From the NCBI GenBank assembly GCA_041744375.1, contig JBGTLA010000063.1, positions 1 through 64,000 of the forward strand: a DNA stretch of 64,000 nucleotides, written 5' to 3'. Source of the DNA: JBGTLA01 sp041744375 (GTDB lineage: Bacteria > Actinomycetota > Acidimicrobiia > Spongiisociales > ZC4RG35). Each line of letters begins with the position of its first letter. The stretch's first letter is position 1. The translations under genes were made by a program, and so were the position numbers. The notes under the pieces were generated by a model. That model had not been told where the DNA came from, made no database searches, and saw only the letters and a list, made by a program, of their open reading frames with translations. Positions 8,163 to 16,777 of this stretch are shown piece after piece.

Positions 8163-8182
8163 TGCCCGCCTCACGGGGGCAT
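8162..8182. promoter_or_regulatory. Candidate operator between the Fur-family gene and cbiM
   Basis: ATGCCC and GGGCAT form a perfect 6-bp inverted repeat with a 9-base spacer. The site touches the -10 box of the fur-like gene and covers the expected -35 position of cbiM (the TATACT at 8200 is 17 bases further on). A bound repressor could therefore block both promoters. It does not match a classical AT-rich Fur box. Confidence 0.4.
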
Positions 8183-8199
8183 GCCCCGACAGGCCTGCG

Positions 8200-8205
8200 T
8201 ATACT
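8200..8205 (+). promoter_or_regulatory. -10 box of cbiMQO
   Basis: TATACT lies about 53 bases before the cbiM ATG. The leader is too short for a cobalamin or NiCo riboswitch, so control is probably by the neighbouring Fur-type repressor. Confidence 0.5.
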
Positions 8206-8257
8206 GCAAACTCTTCTCAATAGTGATGAAAGACACAGGCAGAGCAGGGAGACGATC

Positions 8258-9253
8258 ATGCACGCACCGGACGGATTTCTGACCGCAGGTGCTGCAGTCG
8301 CCACCGGAGCGGTGAGCGCCGGCACCATTGGAGTGGCACTGCGCCAGGCCAAACATCACCTCAAGGAAAAGCAGGTGCCCCTGGCCGGCATCACCGCCGC
8401 CTTCATATTCGCCGCCCAGATGTTCAACTTCCCGGTAGCCGGCGGCACCACCGGTCATCTGATGGGTGGCGCCCTCGCGGCGGTGCTCCTCGGGCCTGCG
8501 GTAGGGGCGATAGTGGTGACGATCGTGGTGGTCATCCAGGCGCTCGCCTTCGCCGACGGTGGTCTGACAGCCCTCGGGTACAACGTGCTCAACATGGCCA
8601 TCGTCACCTCCTTCGGCGGTTACGCCGTATTCCGGCTATTTCGACGGGTCCTGCCGTCCAGCACTCCCGGCGTGGTCGCCTCAACCGGCCTGGCAGCGGG
8701 AATCTCTGTCGTGCTGTCGGCTATGACCTTCTCGATACTGTGGCTATTCGGCGCCTCGGCGCCGGTCCCGTTCGACACCGTGTTCGCGTCGATGGTGGGA
8801 ATCCATCTGGTGATCGGCATCGGGGAAGGAGTGATCAGCGCGATGGTGATCGGAGCAGTTCTCGCATCGCGACCCGACCTCGTGTACGGGGTACGGGACC
8901 TCGACCCTGCCGACCTGGCCGGCAGGAAGCCGATCACCACCCGGACCTTCGTCATCGCCGGCGTGCTGGTGGCGCTCCTTTTCGCCACGGTGGTGAGCCA
9001 GTTCGCCGTCGACAACCCCGACGGTCTCGAGTGGGTGGCCGAGGAGACGGGTTTCATCGACAGCGCCGAGGAACACGCCTTCGGCGACTTCATCTTCGCC
9101 GACTACGCCACGGCCGGCATCACCAACGAGCCGCTGAGCCTCGCCATCGCCGGAATCGCCGGAACCCTCGTCACGCTGGCCGTGGGATGGGGTATCTTCG
9201 CCGCCGTCCGGCAGCGCAAGGAGGACGAGCCGGCCGATCAGACAGTGGGCTGA
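8258..9253 (+). CDS. cbiM: Cobalt/nickel ECF importer substrate-binding subunit CbiM with fused PDGLE (CbiN-like) domain
   Basis: The start at 8258 follows AGGGAG and gives an N-terminal MHAPDGFL; the Met-His pair is a direct metal ligand in CbiM/NikM, so upstream starts are excluded. Residues 1-215 form the multi-helix CbiM core with conserved segments such as FNFPVAGGTTGHLMGGALA and GEGVISAMVI. After a linker, a helix and a PDGLEWVAE motif match the PDGLE/CbiN module, followed by a last helix, so the M and N components are fused (331 residues). It would bind Co(II) or Ni(II) outside the membrane and work with CbiQ and CbiO encoded directly downstream. Confidence 0.93.
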   Translation: MHAPDGFLTAGAAVATGAVSAGTIGVALRQAKHHLKEKQVPLAGITAAFIFAAQMFNFPVAGGTTGHLMGGALAAVLLGPAVGAIVVTIVVVIQALAFADGGLTALGYNVLNMAIVTSFGGYAVFRLFRRVLPSSTPGVVASTGLAAGISVVLSAMTFSILWLFGASAPVPFDTVFASMVGIHLVIGIGEGVISAMVIGAVLASRPDLVYGVRDLDPADLAGRKPITTRTFVIAGVLVALLFATVVSQFAVDNPDGLEWVAEETGFIDSAEEHAFGDFIFADYATAGITNEPLSLAIAGIAGTLVTLAVGWGIFAAVRQRKEDEPADQTVG

Positions 9254-9256
9254 GAC

Positions 9257-10021
9257 ATGGGCGCCGGGCACGCTCACGCTCTCTACGTTCACGAGCACAG
9301 CCCGGTCCACCGCTTGGCTCCCGAGGCCAAGATCGTGGCGGCCTTCGCCTTCGTGTTCGCAGTGGCCGTCACACCGCGGGAGGCGATCTGGGCCTTCGCA
9401 ATCCATGGCACGGCCCTCGTGGCGGTGACGGCCATCGCCGGGCTGCGGGTGAGGTTCGTGGCCGCCCGCATGCTGGCGATCCTCCCCTTCATCGCCTTTG
9501 CCTTCCTCATTCCGTTCGTGGCTTCGGGTGAACGAGTCGAGCTGTGGGGGATGACTGTCTCCCGCGAGGGCCTGTGGGGCGCTTGGAACATCCTCGCCAA
9601 GGCATCGCTGGGCGCAATGACAAGCATCCTCTTGGCCGCCACCACCGAGATCCCCGACATCCTCCGCGGCATGGGCCGACTCAAGGTCCCACCGGTACTC
9701 ACCGCCATCGCCAGTTTCATGATCCGATACCTCGAGCTCATCGCCGGCGAGCTGGGCCGGATGCGGACCGCGATGACGGCGAGGGGCTACGATCCGCGCT
9801 GGCTGTGGCAGGCCCGACCCATCGCCGCCTCGGCCGGTGCTCTCTTCGTCCGCTCCTACGAGCGGGGTGAACGCGTGTACGACGCCATGCTGGCCCGGGG
9901 CTATCGAGGTGTCATGCCCGATCTCGACCAGCACAGGGCGGGAGCCTCGGAGTGGGCGCTGGCCGCCCTGCTCCCGTTGGCGGCCATTCTCACGTCGGCC
10001 GCGGCCATCATCACCACATGA
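9257..10021 (+). CDS. cbiQ: ECF transporter transmembrane subunit CbiQ
   Basis: A 254-residue integral membrane protein with hydrophobic helices at about 25-110 and 232-252. It has the two coupling-helix signatures of EcfT/CbiQ proteins, AMTARGY and AMLARGY (Ala-Arg-Gly motifs that contact the ATPase). A short His-containing N-terminus (HAHALYVHEHSPVHRL) is typical. It starts 3 bases after cbiM and overlaps cbiO by ATGA, so the three genes form one operon. Confidence 0.92.
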   Translation: MGAGHAHALYVHEHSPVHRLAPEAKIVAAFAFVFAVAVTPREAIWAFAIHGTALVAVTAIAGLRVRFVAARMLAILPFIAFAFLIPFVASGERVELWGMTVSREGLWGAWNILAKASLGAMTSILLAATTEIPDILRGMGRLKVPPVLTAIASFMIRYLELIAGELGRMRTAMTARGYDPRWLWQARPIAASAGALFVRSYERGERVYDAMLARGYRGVMPDLDQHRAGASEWALAALLPLAAILTSAAAIITT

Positions 10022-10812
10022 TCCAGCCCGTTCCGGCCATCGCAGCCACCGGGATCTCGTTCTCCTACCCCGACGGGCAGGTCGCGCTCGCCGGCGCCGA
10101 TCTCGTGGTGCAAGAGAGAGAGCGAGTGGCCCTCCTCGGGCCCAATGGAGCCGGAAAGACGACTCTGGCACTCCACCTCAACGGGATTCTCGAGCTCCAA
10201 GAGGGCAGTCTCTCTATCGGAGGACTGCGGCTGGATCGATCCAGCGTGGACGAGATCAGGCGACGGGTGGGAGTGGTCTTCCAGGATCCCAACGACCAGC
10301 TCTTCATGCCCACCGTTTCAGAGGACGTGGCGTTCGGCCCGGCCAACCTGGGTCTCGAGGGCCCCGAACTCGACCGGAGGGTCGCAGAGGCGCTGACTGC
10401 GGTGGGAGTCGAGCACGTAACCTCCCGGGCCCCTCACCATCTCAGTGGCGGGGAACGGCGTCTCGCCGCCATCGCCACGGTCCTGGCGATGCGGCCCGAC
10501 GTCCTCGTCCTCGACGAGCCCAGCGCCGGCCTAGACCCTGCCGGTCGGCGCCGCCTCCTCACGGTGCTGGCGGGTCTGTCGGTCACCCAGCTGGTGATAA
10601 CCCACGACCTCCCCTTCGCTCTGGAGCTGTGCCCCCGGTCGCTGATCATGGACGGCGGCAGGGTCGTGGCGGGGGGACCAACGATCGACCTCCTCGCTGA
10701 CGAAACCCTCCTCGCCCGACATAGCCTTGAGATGCCATTCGGGATCGATCCCAGCCTCTTGCTCAAGAGGCCTAGCCCGGGGGCCACAACCCGGCCAGAT
10801 GCCATGACTTGA
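10018..10812 (+). CDS. cbiO: Cobalt/nickel ECF transporter ATPase CbiO
   Basis: A 264-residue ABC ATPase with Walker A (GPNGAGKTT, about 42-50), Q-loop (VVFQDPNDQ), ABC signature (LSGGE) and Walker B (VLVLDEPSAGLDP). The ATG at 10018 overlaps the cbiQ stop. It energises cobalt or nickel import through CbiM/CbiQ. Length and motif order fit CbiO/EcfA. Confidence 0.94.
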   Translation: MIQPVPAIAATGISFSYPDGQVALAGADLVVQERERVALLGPNGAGKTTLALHLNGILELQEGSLSIGGLRLDRSSVDEIRRRVGVVFQDPNDQLFMPTVSEDVAFGPANLGLEGPELDRRVAEALTAVGVEHVTSRAPHHLSGGERRLAAIATVLAMRPDVLVLDEPSAGLDPAGRRRLLTVLAGLSVTQLVITHDLPFALELCPRSLIMDGGRVVAGGPTIDLLADETLLARHSLEMPFGIDPSLLLKRPSPGATTRPDAMT

Positions 10813-10882
10813 TGCGGTGGGGGGCACTCAGCCAGGTCGGCCCACCGTCGGAAACTGAGGGCGGCTGGGGGCGCGGTCGCCC

Positions 10883-12031
10883 CTACGGCATGTAGCCGTC
10901 GAGGCGGGCCAGGACCTGGAGCATGACCTCATCGGCGCCGGCCCCGATGGCCACGAGCCTCCCGTCACGCAGGAACCGGGTCGTCCACGTCTCTTCGATG
11001 TATCCGATGCCACCATGAAACTGCAGGCACCAGTCGGCCACGTCGCGATGGAGACGCCCCGCCTTGAGCTTGGCAATGGTGGCCATGCGGGTCACGTCCT
11101 CGCCGGTGGCGTGGCGGTGGGCGATCACGTGGTTGTACTCGCGGAGCATGTCCACCTCGGCGGCGAGCTCGGCCAGCTTGAACTGCACATACTGGTGACG
11201 CAGCAGCGGCTTGCCGAAGACCTCCCTTTGGGCGAGATAGGTACGCGTCCGATCGAGGGCCAGTTGACAGGCGGCCGCCGTCCCGTAGGCGGCCCACATC
11301 CTTTCGACCACGAACTGGGCCATCTGCTGTTGAAACCCCGCCCCCTCGGCGCCGATGGTGTTCGCCACCGGAACCCGAACATCCTGGAATGTGAGAAGGC
11401 CGGTGTCCGAGGCCCACATCCCGAGTTTCTCGAGCTTCTGGGACACCGCGAACCCTTCACGATCGGTGGGGACGATGATCTGGGACATTCCCGCATAGCC
11501 GCCTTCGTCGGATGTGCGGGCGAGGACGCACAGCCAATCGGCCTGGAGCGAGTTGGTGATGTACATCTTTGAACCGTTGATGACCCACTCGTCGCCGTCG
11601 CGGACGGCCCGAGTGCGGATGGCGGACACATCCGAACCGGCGTCCGGCTCCGAGACTGCTATCGAGCACACCTGCTCACCGCGCAACACGGGTGTAAGGA
11701 ACTGCCTCTTTTGCTCGTGCGTGCCGAAGCGGTGCAGAGAAGGCGTGGCCATGTCGGTGACTACTCCGAGAGCCATGCCGATGGACCCGTGGTCGGCACG
11801 GGCGAACTCTTCGGCGAGCACGACGGTGAAAAGGTGGTCGGCGCCCTGTCCCCCGTACTCCGGGTCATACTCGAGCCCCAACATGCCCAGCGCTGCCATC
11901 TGCGAGAACACCTCATGCAGAGGCATCCAGCGGTTCTCCTCCCACCCCGGCACATGCGGGTTGATCTCGGTCTCGACGAATCGGCGGACCGTTCGGCGAA
12001 ACTCCTCGTGCTCGTCGGTGAAGGGCATCAA
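10883..12031 (-). CDS. Acyl-CoA dehydrogenase (long-chain/isovaleryl-type active site)
   Basis: A 382-residue FAD flavoenzyme that would oxidise an acyl-CoA to the 2-enoyl-CoA. Visible family marks are the N-terminal helical domain, the SIAVSEPDAGSD flavin-binding motif, the WVINGSKMYITN segment, and the C-terminal QFHGGIGYIEE with R-x-x-R-D-x-R-L. The YEGT-type catalytic Glu of medium-chain enzymes is replaced (AIGAGADEV); a Glu in VVERMWAAYG sits where long-chain and isovaleryl-CoA dehydrogenases carry their base. AGGAG lies 8 bases before the start, with a TACTCT box further up. It converges on cbiO. Substrate not determinable. Confidence 0.9.
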   Translation of the reverse strand: MMPFTDEHEEFRRTVRRFVETEINPHVPGWEENRWMPLHEVFSQMAALGMLGLEYDPEYGGQGADHLFTVVLAEEFARADHGSIGMALGVVTDMATPSLHRFGTHEQKRQFLTPVLRGEQVCSIAVSEPDAGSDVSAIRTRAVRDGDEWVINGSKMYITNSLQADWLCVLARTSDEGGYAGMSQIIVPTDREGFAVSQKLEKLGMWASDTGLLTFQDVRVPVANTIGAEGAGFQQQMAQFVVERMWAAYGTAAACQLALDRTRTYLAQREVFGKPLLRHQYVQFKLAELAAEVDMLREYNHVIAHRHATGEDVTRMATIAKLKAGRLHRDVADWCLQFHGGIGYIEETWTTRFLRDGRLVAIGAGADEVMLQVLARLDGYMP

Positions 12032-12114
12032 ACACTCCTGGCGGCTGGCTGTGAGAGTACGTCGTGATCATATGGCCCACCGGCGGAGGGCAGAAGGGGG
12101 AGTCGTCGCTCGCT

Positions 12115-12144
12115 ACTCTCTGGCAATGCGGTTCAGGCGATGAA
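12115..12144 (+). promoter_or_regulatory. Possible promoter and five-codon leader ORF before the MFS gene
   Basis: TACTCT (12115-12120) lies 6 bases before an ATG that opens a five-codon ORF (MRFRR, stop at 12142). The spacing matches the leaderless promoters elsewhere in the window. It is about 95 bases upstream of the MFS-CNB gene, and a short hairpin (CAGGC/GCCTG, near 12176) lies between. Weak evidence. Confidence 0.25.
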
Positions 12145-12221
12145 GCGCAAGAGATCATGGGCGGGTATGTCGAGGTCAGGCTCTTCTGCCTGGTCAAAGG
12201 AGATCGCGATCGGACCGCACC

Positions 12222-13868
12222 GTGACGGCAATCGGTAGCGCCGCTTCGGGCCGACGCGCCGCTTTTGCCCGTGTGGGCCGCCATCCCCACATGCGACGCG
12301 CTCTCCTCGCCTATTTCGCTTTCAGTTCCGTCGAGTTCGCCGTTTGGGTGGTGGTCCTCGTCTACGCCTACGCCGGCGGTGGGGCCACTGCGGTTGGCGT
12401 CGTGGCCTTCGTCCAGTTGGTTCCCTCCGCCTTGTTGGCCCCGTCACTCGCCAGCCTCGTCGACCGCCTCCCGCGATCGGTGGCTCCCGTGGTCGCCTAC
12501 GGATCCGTCACCGTGACCATCGTCGTCATGGCCTGGGCGATGCTCGTCGACGCACCGTTCTTGTTCGTCATCGGGGTGGCGGTGACGACCAACGTCCTCA
12601 TCGGGCAATGCCGACCCGCTCATCACAGCCTCACTCCCAGCCTGGCCGGAGGACCCTCTGAGCTGGTAGCCGCCAACGTTGTCGCCACTGCCTCTGAGGG
12701 TCTGGGGCTCTTCGCCGGGCCCGCTTTGGTGGGAATGTTGATGGTGGCCGGATCTCCCGGAGTGGCGTTGGTGGCATGCGCTGTGCTCCTGGCGATCGCC
12801 ACCCTCCTGGTAGCGGGTATCCCGGGCGCGGCGGTACCGACCCTTTCTGACGATCAGCATGTGGACCCGGGAGTGCTGAAAGGAATCCGCCAGCTCCGAG
12901 ATGATTCCCCGTCGCGGCTCCCCCTTCTCGTTGGGGGGGCTCAAGGTGTGGTGGAGGGAGCGGTCGACGTGCTGGTAGTGCTCCTGGCGATCGACGTCTT
13001 GGGAATCGGCGACGGAGGAGCCGGACTCTTGACGTCAGTGGTGGGGGTCGGTGCGGTGGTGGGCGGGCTTTCTGCCTCCGTCCTGGTCGGCCGGTCGCGG
13101 CTGGCACCGTCCCTTCTGATCGGCAGCTTGATGACCGGGGGTGCCATGATTCTGCTGGCCGTCGCCCCCGTGGCCGCCTTGTTCCTGGCTGTCATGGGAA
13201 TCGGCCAGAGCGTGACGAGCGTCGGTACGCGCACCATCCTCCAGCGCCTGAGCCCGCTCGGAGTCATGGGTCGCATGTTCGGGCTCTTGGAGGCCGTGAG
13301 TCTGGTGGGCCTGGCCATAGGCTCGCTGGCGGCTCCGCTCCTCTCCAACCGTGTCGGGGTGGAGGTGGCCTTCGCGGTGTTCGGCCTGGTGATGCCAACG
13401 GCATTGGCGGCCGTGTGGTCACGGCTTCGGGAAGCCGATGCTTCGGTGTCCGTGCCGACCGAAATCATCGCCACGCTGCAGGGAATCGACCTACTGGCGG
13501 GACTCGAACCCGAGGCGCTCGAGGTGCTCTCCCGTGGCGCCGAAGTGAGAGCGGTCACACCCGGCACCACCCTCATCAGCGAAGGTGCATCGGGAGATGA
13601 GATGTTCGTCGTCGGGACCGGCACCGTCTCGGTCTCACGGCAAGGAGATGAGATCGCCGTCCTCGGCCCGGGGAACATCTTCGGGGAGATCGCCCTCCTC
13701 ACCGACACCCCCCGAATCGCCACTGTCACCGCCATCGACCCGACGACTCTCGTGGTGGTGAATCGAGAAGCTTTCCTCGGCGCCCTTGTCACCGATACGG
13801 CTACCCGACTGGCGATCGAACAACTGGCGGCATCACGTCGCAGTGAGACGATGGGCGACTCGCCCTGA
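12222..13868 (+). CDS. MFS transporter fused to a C-terminal cyclic-nucleotide-binding domain
   Basis: The 548-residue product has an N-terminal major-facilitator domain of about 10-12 helices (about 20-400; R-R-A-L-L-A-Y-F start, ASLVDRLPR loop, VTSVGTRTILQRL in the second half). A Crp-like cyclic-nucleotide-binding domain follows (about 410-535): TLISEGASGDEMFVV, then VLGPGNIFGEIALLTDTPRIATVTA, which matches the phosphate-binding cassette FGE-x-A-L-L-x-x-x-x-R-x-A-T. This suggests a transporter gated by cAMP or a related ligand on the cytoplasmic side. The GTG start at 12222 has no convincing ribosome-binding site, so the true start may differ slightly. The substrate is unknown. A terminator-like hairpin overlaps its stop codon. 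Confidence 0.87.
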   Translation: MTAIGSAASGRRAAFARVGRHPHMRRALLAYFAFSSVEFAVWVVVLVYAYAGGGATAVGVVAFVQLVPSALLAPSLASLVDRLPRSVAPVVAYGSVTVTIVVMAWAMLVDAPFLFVIGVAVTTNVLIGQCRPAHHSLTPSLAGGPSELVAANVVATASEGLGLFAGPALVGMLMVAGSPGVALVACAVLLAIATLLVAGIPGAAVPTLSDDQHVDPGVLKGIRQLRDDSPSRLPLLVGGAQGVVEGAVDVLVVLLAIDVLGIGDGGAGLLTSVVGVGAVVGGLSASVLVGRSRLAPSLLIGSLMTGGAMILLAVAPVAALFLAVMGIGQSVTSVGTRTILQRLSPLGVMGRMFGLLEAVSLVGLAIGSLAAPLLSNRVGVEVAFAVFGLVMPTALAAVWSRLREADASVSVPTEIIATLQGIDLLAGLEPEALEVLSRGAEVRAVTPGTTLISEGASGDEMFVVGTGTVSVSRQGDEIAVLGPGNIFGEIALLTDTPRIATVTAIDPTTLVVVNREAFLGALVTDTATRLAIEQLAASRRSETMGDSP

Positions 13869-13894
13869 CGGAGAGGTCTCCGGGTCGCCCTTTT
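13853..13894 (+). terminator. Rho-independent-type terminator after the MFS-CNB gene
   Basis: A nested hairpin: the outer stem GGGCGAC/GTCGCCC (13853-13859 with 13884-13890) encloses an inner CGGAGA/TCTCCG stem (13869-13874 with 13877-13882), followed directly by TTTT. It starts inside the last codons of the upstream gene. Confidence 0.55.
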
Positions 13895-13940
13895 CCCCGG
13901 CGCCGACCATCATGGGTCGACCTGCCAGAGGAGGAGGACG

Positions 13941-14246
13941 ATGAAGAAGCTATTCCGGCTCGCAATGTTCGGAGCGGCCGTGGCTTGGGCAGCCAAGGCC
14001 CTCGAGCGGACACGTCAGGACTGGTCGACAAGGCCAGCCGCCGAGATCCGTCACAAGGTCACCTCGAATCTCCCCGCCTCGGTCGATCCCGAGACTCGCG
14101 AAAAGATCGCTGACAAGGTGATAGAGAAAGTGAAAGGGCCCGAACCCGTTGCGGTCGACACCAACCCGCCGGCGGCCCAGCACATGTACAGCCCTCCCCC
14201 TCCGGCGCCGCAGACCGAACCGGACCCTGACGAAGGGGAGGACTGA
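13941..14246 (+). CDS. Small hypothetical protein with N-terminal hydrophobic helix
   Basis: A 101-residue protein with a strong AGGAGGAGG just before the ATG. It has a short hydrophobic helix (LFRLAMFGAAVAWAAKAL), an amphipathic charged middle (REKIADKVIEKVKG) and a Pro-rich acidic tail ending DEGED. It may be a membrane-peripheral or YtxH-like small protein. No family recognised and no functional hint from neighbours. Confidence 0.65.
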   Translation: MKKLFRLAMFGAAVAWAAKALERTRQDWSTRPAAEIRHKVTSNLPASVDPETREKIADKVIEKVKGPEPVAVDTNPPAAQHMYSPPPPAPQTEPDPDEGED

Positions 14247-14258
14247 CCGCAATCCCCA

Positions 14259-15833
14259 TCACCTCTCGTCGAGGGCGTCTATGAGATGGAACCGCCGCTC
14301 CTCGACCAGCGTTCCCGCCCACCGGCATGTGACGCGATACAACAGCGCGGAGTAGACCAAACCTCCGGCTGCGGCCAACGTCGCCGACACGGCGCCCCCG
14401 AACAGAGCAGCCAGCGCCACCGTCACGACGACAGGACCGGACAGCACCCCCGACACGGCCAGTCCGGCCAACGAGACCAACAGGGCCCGGCCCCCCGGGT
14501 TCGAGCCGAAGAGTTGCCTCTCGGGGAGAGGGAACGCCCCGTACACGGAGGTGACGTTCCCCACGCCCATCCACACCAACAATGTGGCTCCCGAAGCAAG
14601 CAGTGCGGCGGCGACATACGTCCAGTCACCGGCTACCACCGCTCCGGCGACGGCGGCGGTCACCGCCACCGGCGCCGCCACTGCCACCCAGGTAGCGTTC
14701 TTGCCGAGAAGGGCCGCCGAAGGATCGGCGGGAGCGACCACATACACCCAGAACGAGCCGGCGTCGACGCCGAATTGATTCGGTGCCACGGTGGCGATCA
14801 CGCCCCAGGTGGCCACAACCGCGAAGAAGGGTGCGTAGGGCGAGTCGAGGAACGAGGCGGCAACGATGCCGATCACCGCCACGGTCATCAAACCGCCCAC
14901 GAATTGGGCCCGAAGTCTCGGGTCTCGGCGGAGATACCTCATTTCCTTGGCAAGAGCCGCCCGCACCGGCCCGGACGACAGCACGCGCTGCAGCCTCGAC
15001 CCCAGGAGACCGGCATCGCCCGACACCCTGGAGGAACGTCCCGTTGGCGCCCGAGTCTGACTTCGCACCAATGCCCGCCCGTAGGCCCACGTCAACAAGA
15101 CCGCACCGGCAACAGCCCACGCCACGTAGCCGAGAGCGGGCCCGAACGACCCCGCTTCCAGGGATGCAAATGCGGCGCCGACGGAACCGGAAGGAACTGC
15201 TGCCAGCCACAACATCTGCTCGGGGAGGCCGTTGTCGACGAGCCCGGTGAGGTTCCACGCCGCCCCGGTCCCCAAAACCGCTCCTATGCCGACCACTACT
15301 GCTACTGCCTGTCCCAGGCCTTGGGCCTTGCTGGTGCGGAGGGCGTCCGAGAGGAAAGTCGTCACCAGACGACCGGTCACGATCACGATGAAGGTGTGCA
15401 GGAGAGTGAGAACCGGCACCGTGAGCCAGCCGATCCAGCCGGGCCACAGCCCGAACCCCATCCCGATGCCCACCGTCAGAACGGTGAGGAGGCCACCCGG
15501 GCCGACGACACCGGCCACGAGTAGCCCCAAGCCCAACTGGCGCGGCCGAACCGGCAGCAGCTCGAAGGACCGGGCGTCGAGGGTGGCGTCCAAAGAGGCG
15601 GCCACCACCGGTACGACAACCCACCCCACATGGACAGCTGTTGATACTGCGACAGCTGTGATCTGCGGCCCAGGAAGATTGGCGGTGGCCAGGACCACCA
15701 ACCCGCCACCGACGACCCCGAACACAACAGCCCCCGCCCACAGCAGGAGGAGACCGAGGGCAGACATCACTCCCCCCTGACCGACCGTGTTGGCGGTGAT
15801 GCGGAACTTCAGTCGAACGAAGAGCCAAGCCAC
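14259..15833 (-). CDS. ABC-2-type exporter permease
   Basis: A 524-residue protein with about 12 hydrophobic helices and few charged loops. The central loop RAALAKEMRYLRRDPR is of the kind found before the second membrane half of ABC-2 permeases. The GTG at 15833 lies inside the end of the upstream ATPase gene (25-bp overlap), so the two are translated together and form one exporter. Cargo is unknown. Confidence 0.8.
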   Translation of the reverse strand: MAWLFVRLKFRITANTVGQGGVMSALGLLLLWAGAVVFGVVGGGLVVLATANLPGPQITAVAVSTAVHVGWVVVPVVAASLDATLDARSFELLPVRPRQLGLGLLVAGVVGPGGLLTVLTVGIGMGFGLWPGWIGWLTVPVLTLLHTFIVIVTGRLVTTFLSDALRTSKAQGLGQAVAVVVGIGAVLGTGAAWNLTGLVDNGLPEQMLWLAAVPSGSVGAAFASLEAGSFGPALGYVAWAVAGAVLLTWAYGRALVRSQTRAPTGRSSRVSGDAGLLGSRLQRVLSSGPVRAALAKEMRYLRRDPRLRAQFVGGLMTVAVIGIVAASFLDSPYAPFFAVVATWGVIATVAPNQFGVDAGSFWVYVVAPADPSAALLGKNATWVAVAAPVAVTAAVAGAVVAGDWTYVAAALLASGATLLVWMGVGNVTSVYGAFPLPERQLFGSNPGGRALLVSLAGLAVSGVLSGPVVVTVALAALFGGAVSATLAAAGGLVYSALLYRVTCRWAGTLVEERRFHLIDALDER

Positions 15834-16576
15834 GTCATGTCACCTGTCGAGTCAACCGGCGCTCCCACCAGATCGACGAACACGTCCTGGAGTCGGCGGC
15901 CATCGGTTACGTCCCGGACCTGCCCGCTCAGCGCCACTCGACCCCGGTCGACGATGATCAGGTGATCGCACAAACGCTCCACCACGTCCATCGCATGATC
16001 CGAAAACACCACGGTGCCTCCGGAGGCAGTGTGCCGGGCGAGGATGCGCTCGAGCGTCTGGCGGGCGACAGGATCGAGCCCGGCGAAGGGCTCGTCCAAA
16101 AACAGGACCCGCGGATTGTGGAGGAGAGCTGCCGCGATCGCCACCTTCTTGGTCATCCCCAGGCTGTAGTCGGCGACCAGCGTGTCAGCGTCGTCGGCCA
16201 GGTCGAGCAAGCGCAACAACGTGTCGCGCCGCTCGGTCACCACACTCGGATCCATGCGCCGAAGGAGTCCGTTGAAGTCGATCAGTTCGCGTCCGGTCAG
16301 ACGCGGAAACATCGACGGATCGTCCGGGACCACGCCGAAGAACTCTTTGGCGGCAGCCGGATTCGTCCACACATCCTGGCCTGCCACCTCCACCGTCCCG
16401 GCGTCGGGACGTAGCAGACCGGTGACAACACGTAGCAGCGTGGTCTTGCCGGCTCCGTTCGGGCCGCAAATCCCAAAGAACGAACCGGGGGGGATATCGA
16501 AACTGATGGCGTCGAGGGCCACCTTGGGTCCAAACCGCTTGGTGAGCCCGACGATCGATACGGCAGGTGCAATCAT
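15809..16576 (-). CDS. ABC exporter ATPase subunit
   Basis: A 255-residue ATPase with Walker A (GPNGAGKTT, about 38-46), a variant signature (YSLGMTKK, as in many ABC-2 and CcmA-like ATPases), Walker B (VLFLDEPFAGLDP) and an H-loop (VVFSDHAMDV). GGAGG lies 3 bases before the ATG, and TAGCCT 9 bases before it could serve as a -10 box. It overlaps the permease gene downstream. One copy of the three-copy dispersed motif lies about 50-105 bases upstream, oriented toward this gene. Confidence 0.92.
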   Translation of the reverse strand: MIAPAVSIVGLTKRFGPKVALDAISFDIPPGSFFGICGPNGAGKTTLLRVVTGLLRPDAGTVEVAGQDVWTNPAAAKEFFGVVPDDPSMFPRLTGRELIDFNGLLRRMDPSVVTERRDTLLRLLDLADDADTLVADYSLGMTKKVAIAAALLHNPRVLFLDEPFAGLDPVARQTLERILARHTASGGTVVFSDHAMDVVERLCDHLIIVDRGRVALSGQVRDVTDGRRLQDVFVDLVGAPVDSTGDMTWLGSSFD

Positions 16577-16627
16577 CGCCTCCGCAGGCTATCCACCACC
16601 GCGAACCATCTGGGACGTCCGAGCACA

Positions 16628-16682
16628 CCCAGAACCGTGTTTGAACAAGTCGCTCCAGCCATCGACGACAGGCTTCCTACCA
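16628..16682 (-). repeat. Dispersed intergenic motif, copy A
   Basis: Read on the minus strand this begins TGGTAGGA and contains CGTCGATGGCTGGA and TTCAA-CAC. By eye it matches copy B (58729-58782) at about 42 of 54 positions. It points toward the ABC ATPase gene at 16576. It is not coding in either direction. Confidence 0.6.
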
Positions 16683-16777
16683 GCCACATGACGCGCGAGC
16701 GGCCGGGATCTTGCTGCAAATTCACCAAGTCCCAGGCACTCGCCGGGAACCAACGGCGGGGTGTTGTGAGGATCTCT

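Noticed and set aside
8183..8257. Cobalamin or NiCo riboswitch before cbiM
   Set aside because: The leader after the -10 box is about 50 bases, with no matching conserved core.
8744..10171. Long minus-strand open frame (475 codons) opposite cbiM/cbiQ
   Set aside because: It lies opposite well-supported cbi genes and is made of Gly/Asp/Arg/His runs without domain character.
10868..10883. GGGGCG/CGCCCC hairpin between cbiO and the acyl-CoA dehydrogenase gene
   Set aside because: The stem is only 6 bp, there is no T-tract, and it overlaps the stop codon, so it is too weak to call a terminator in GC-rich DNA.
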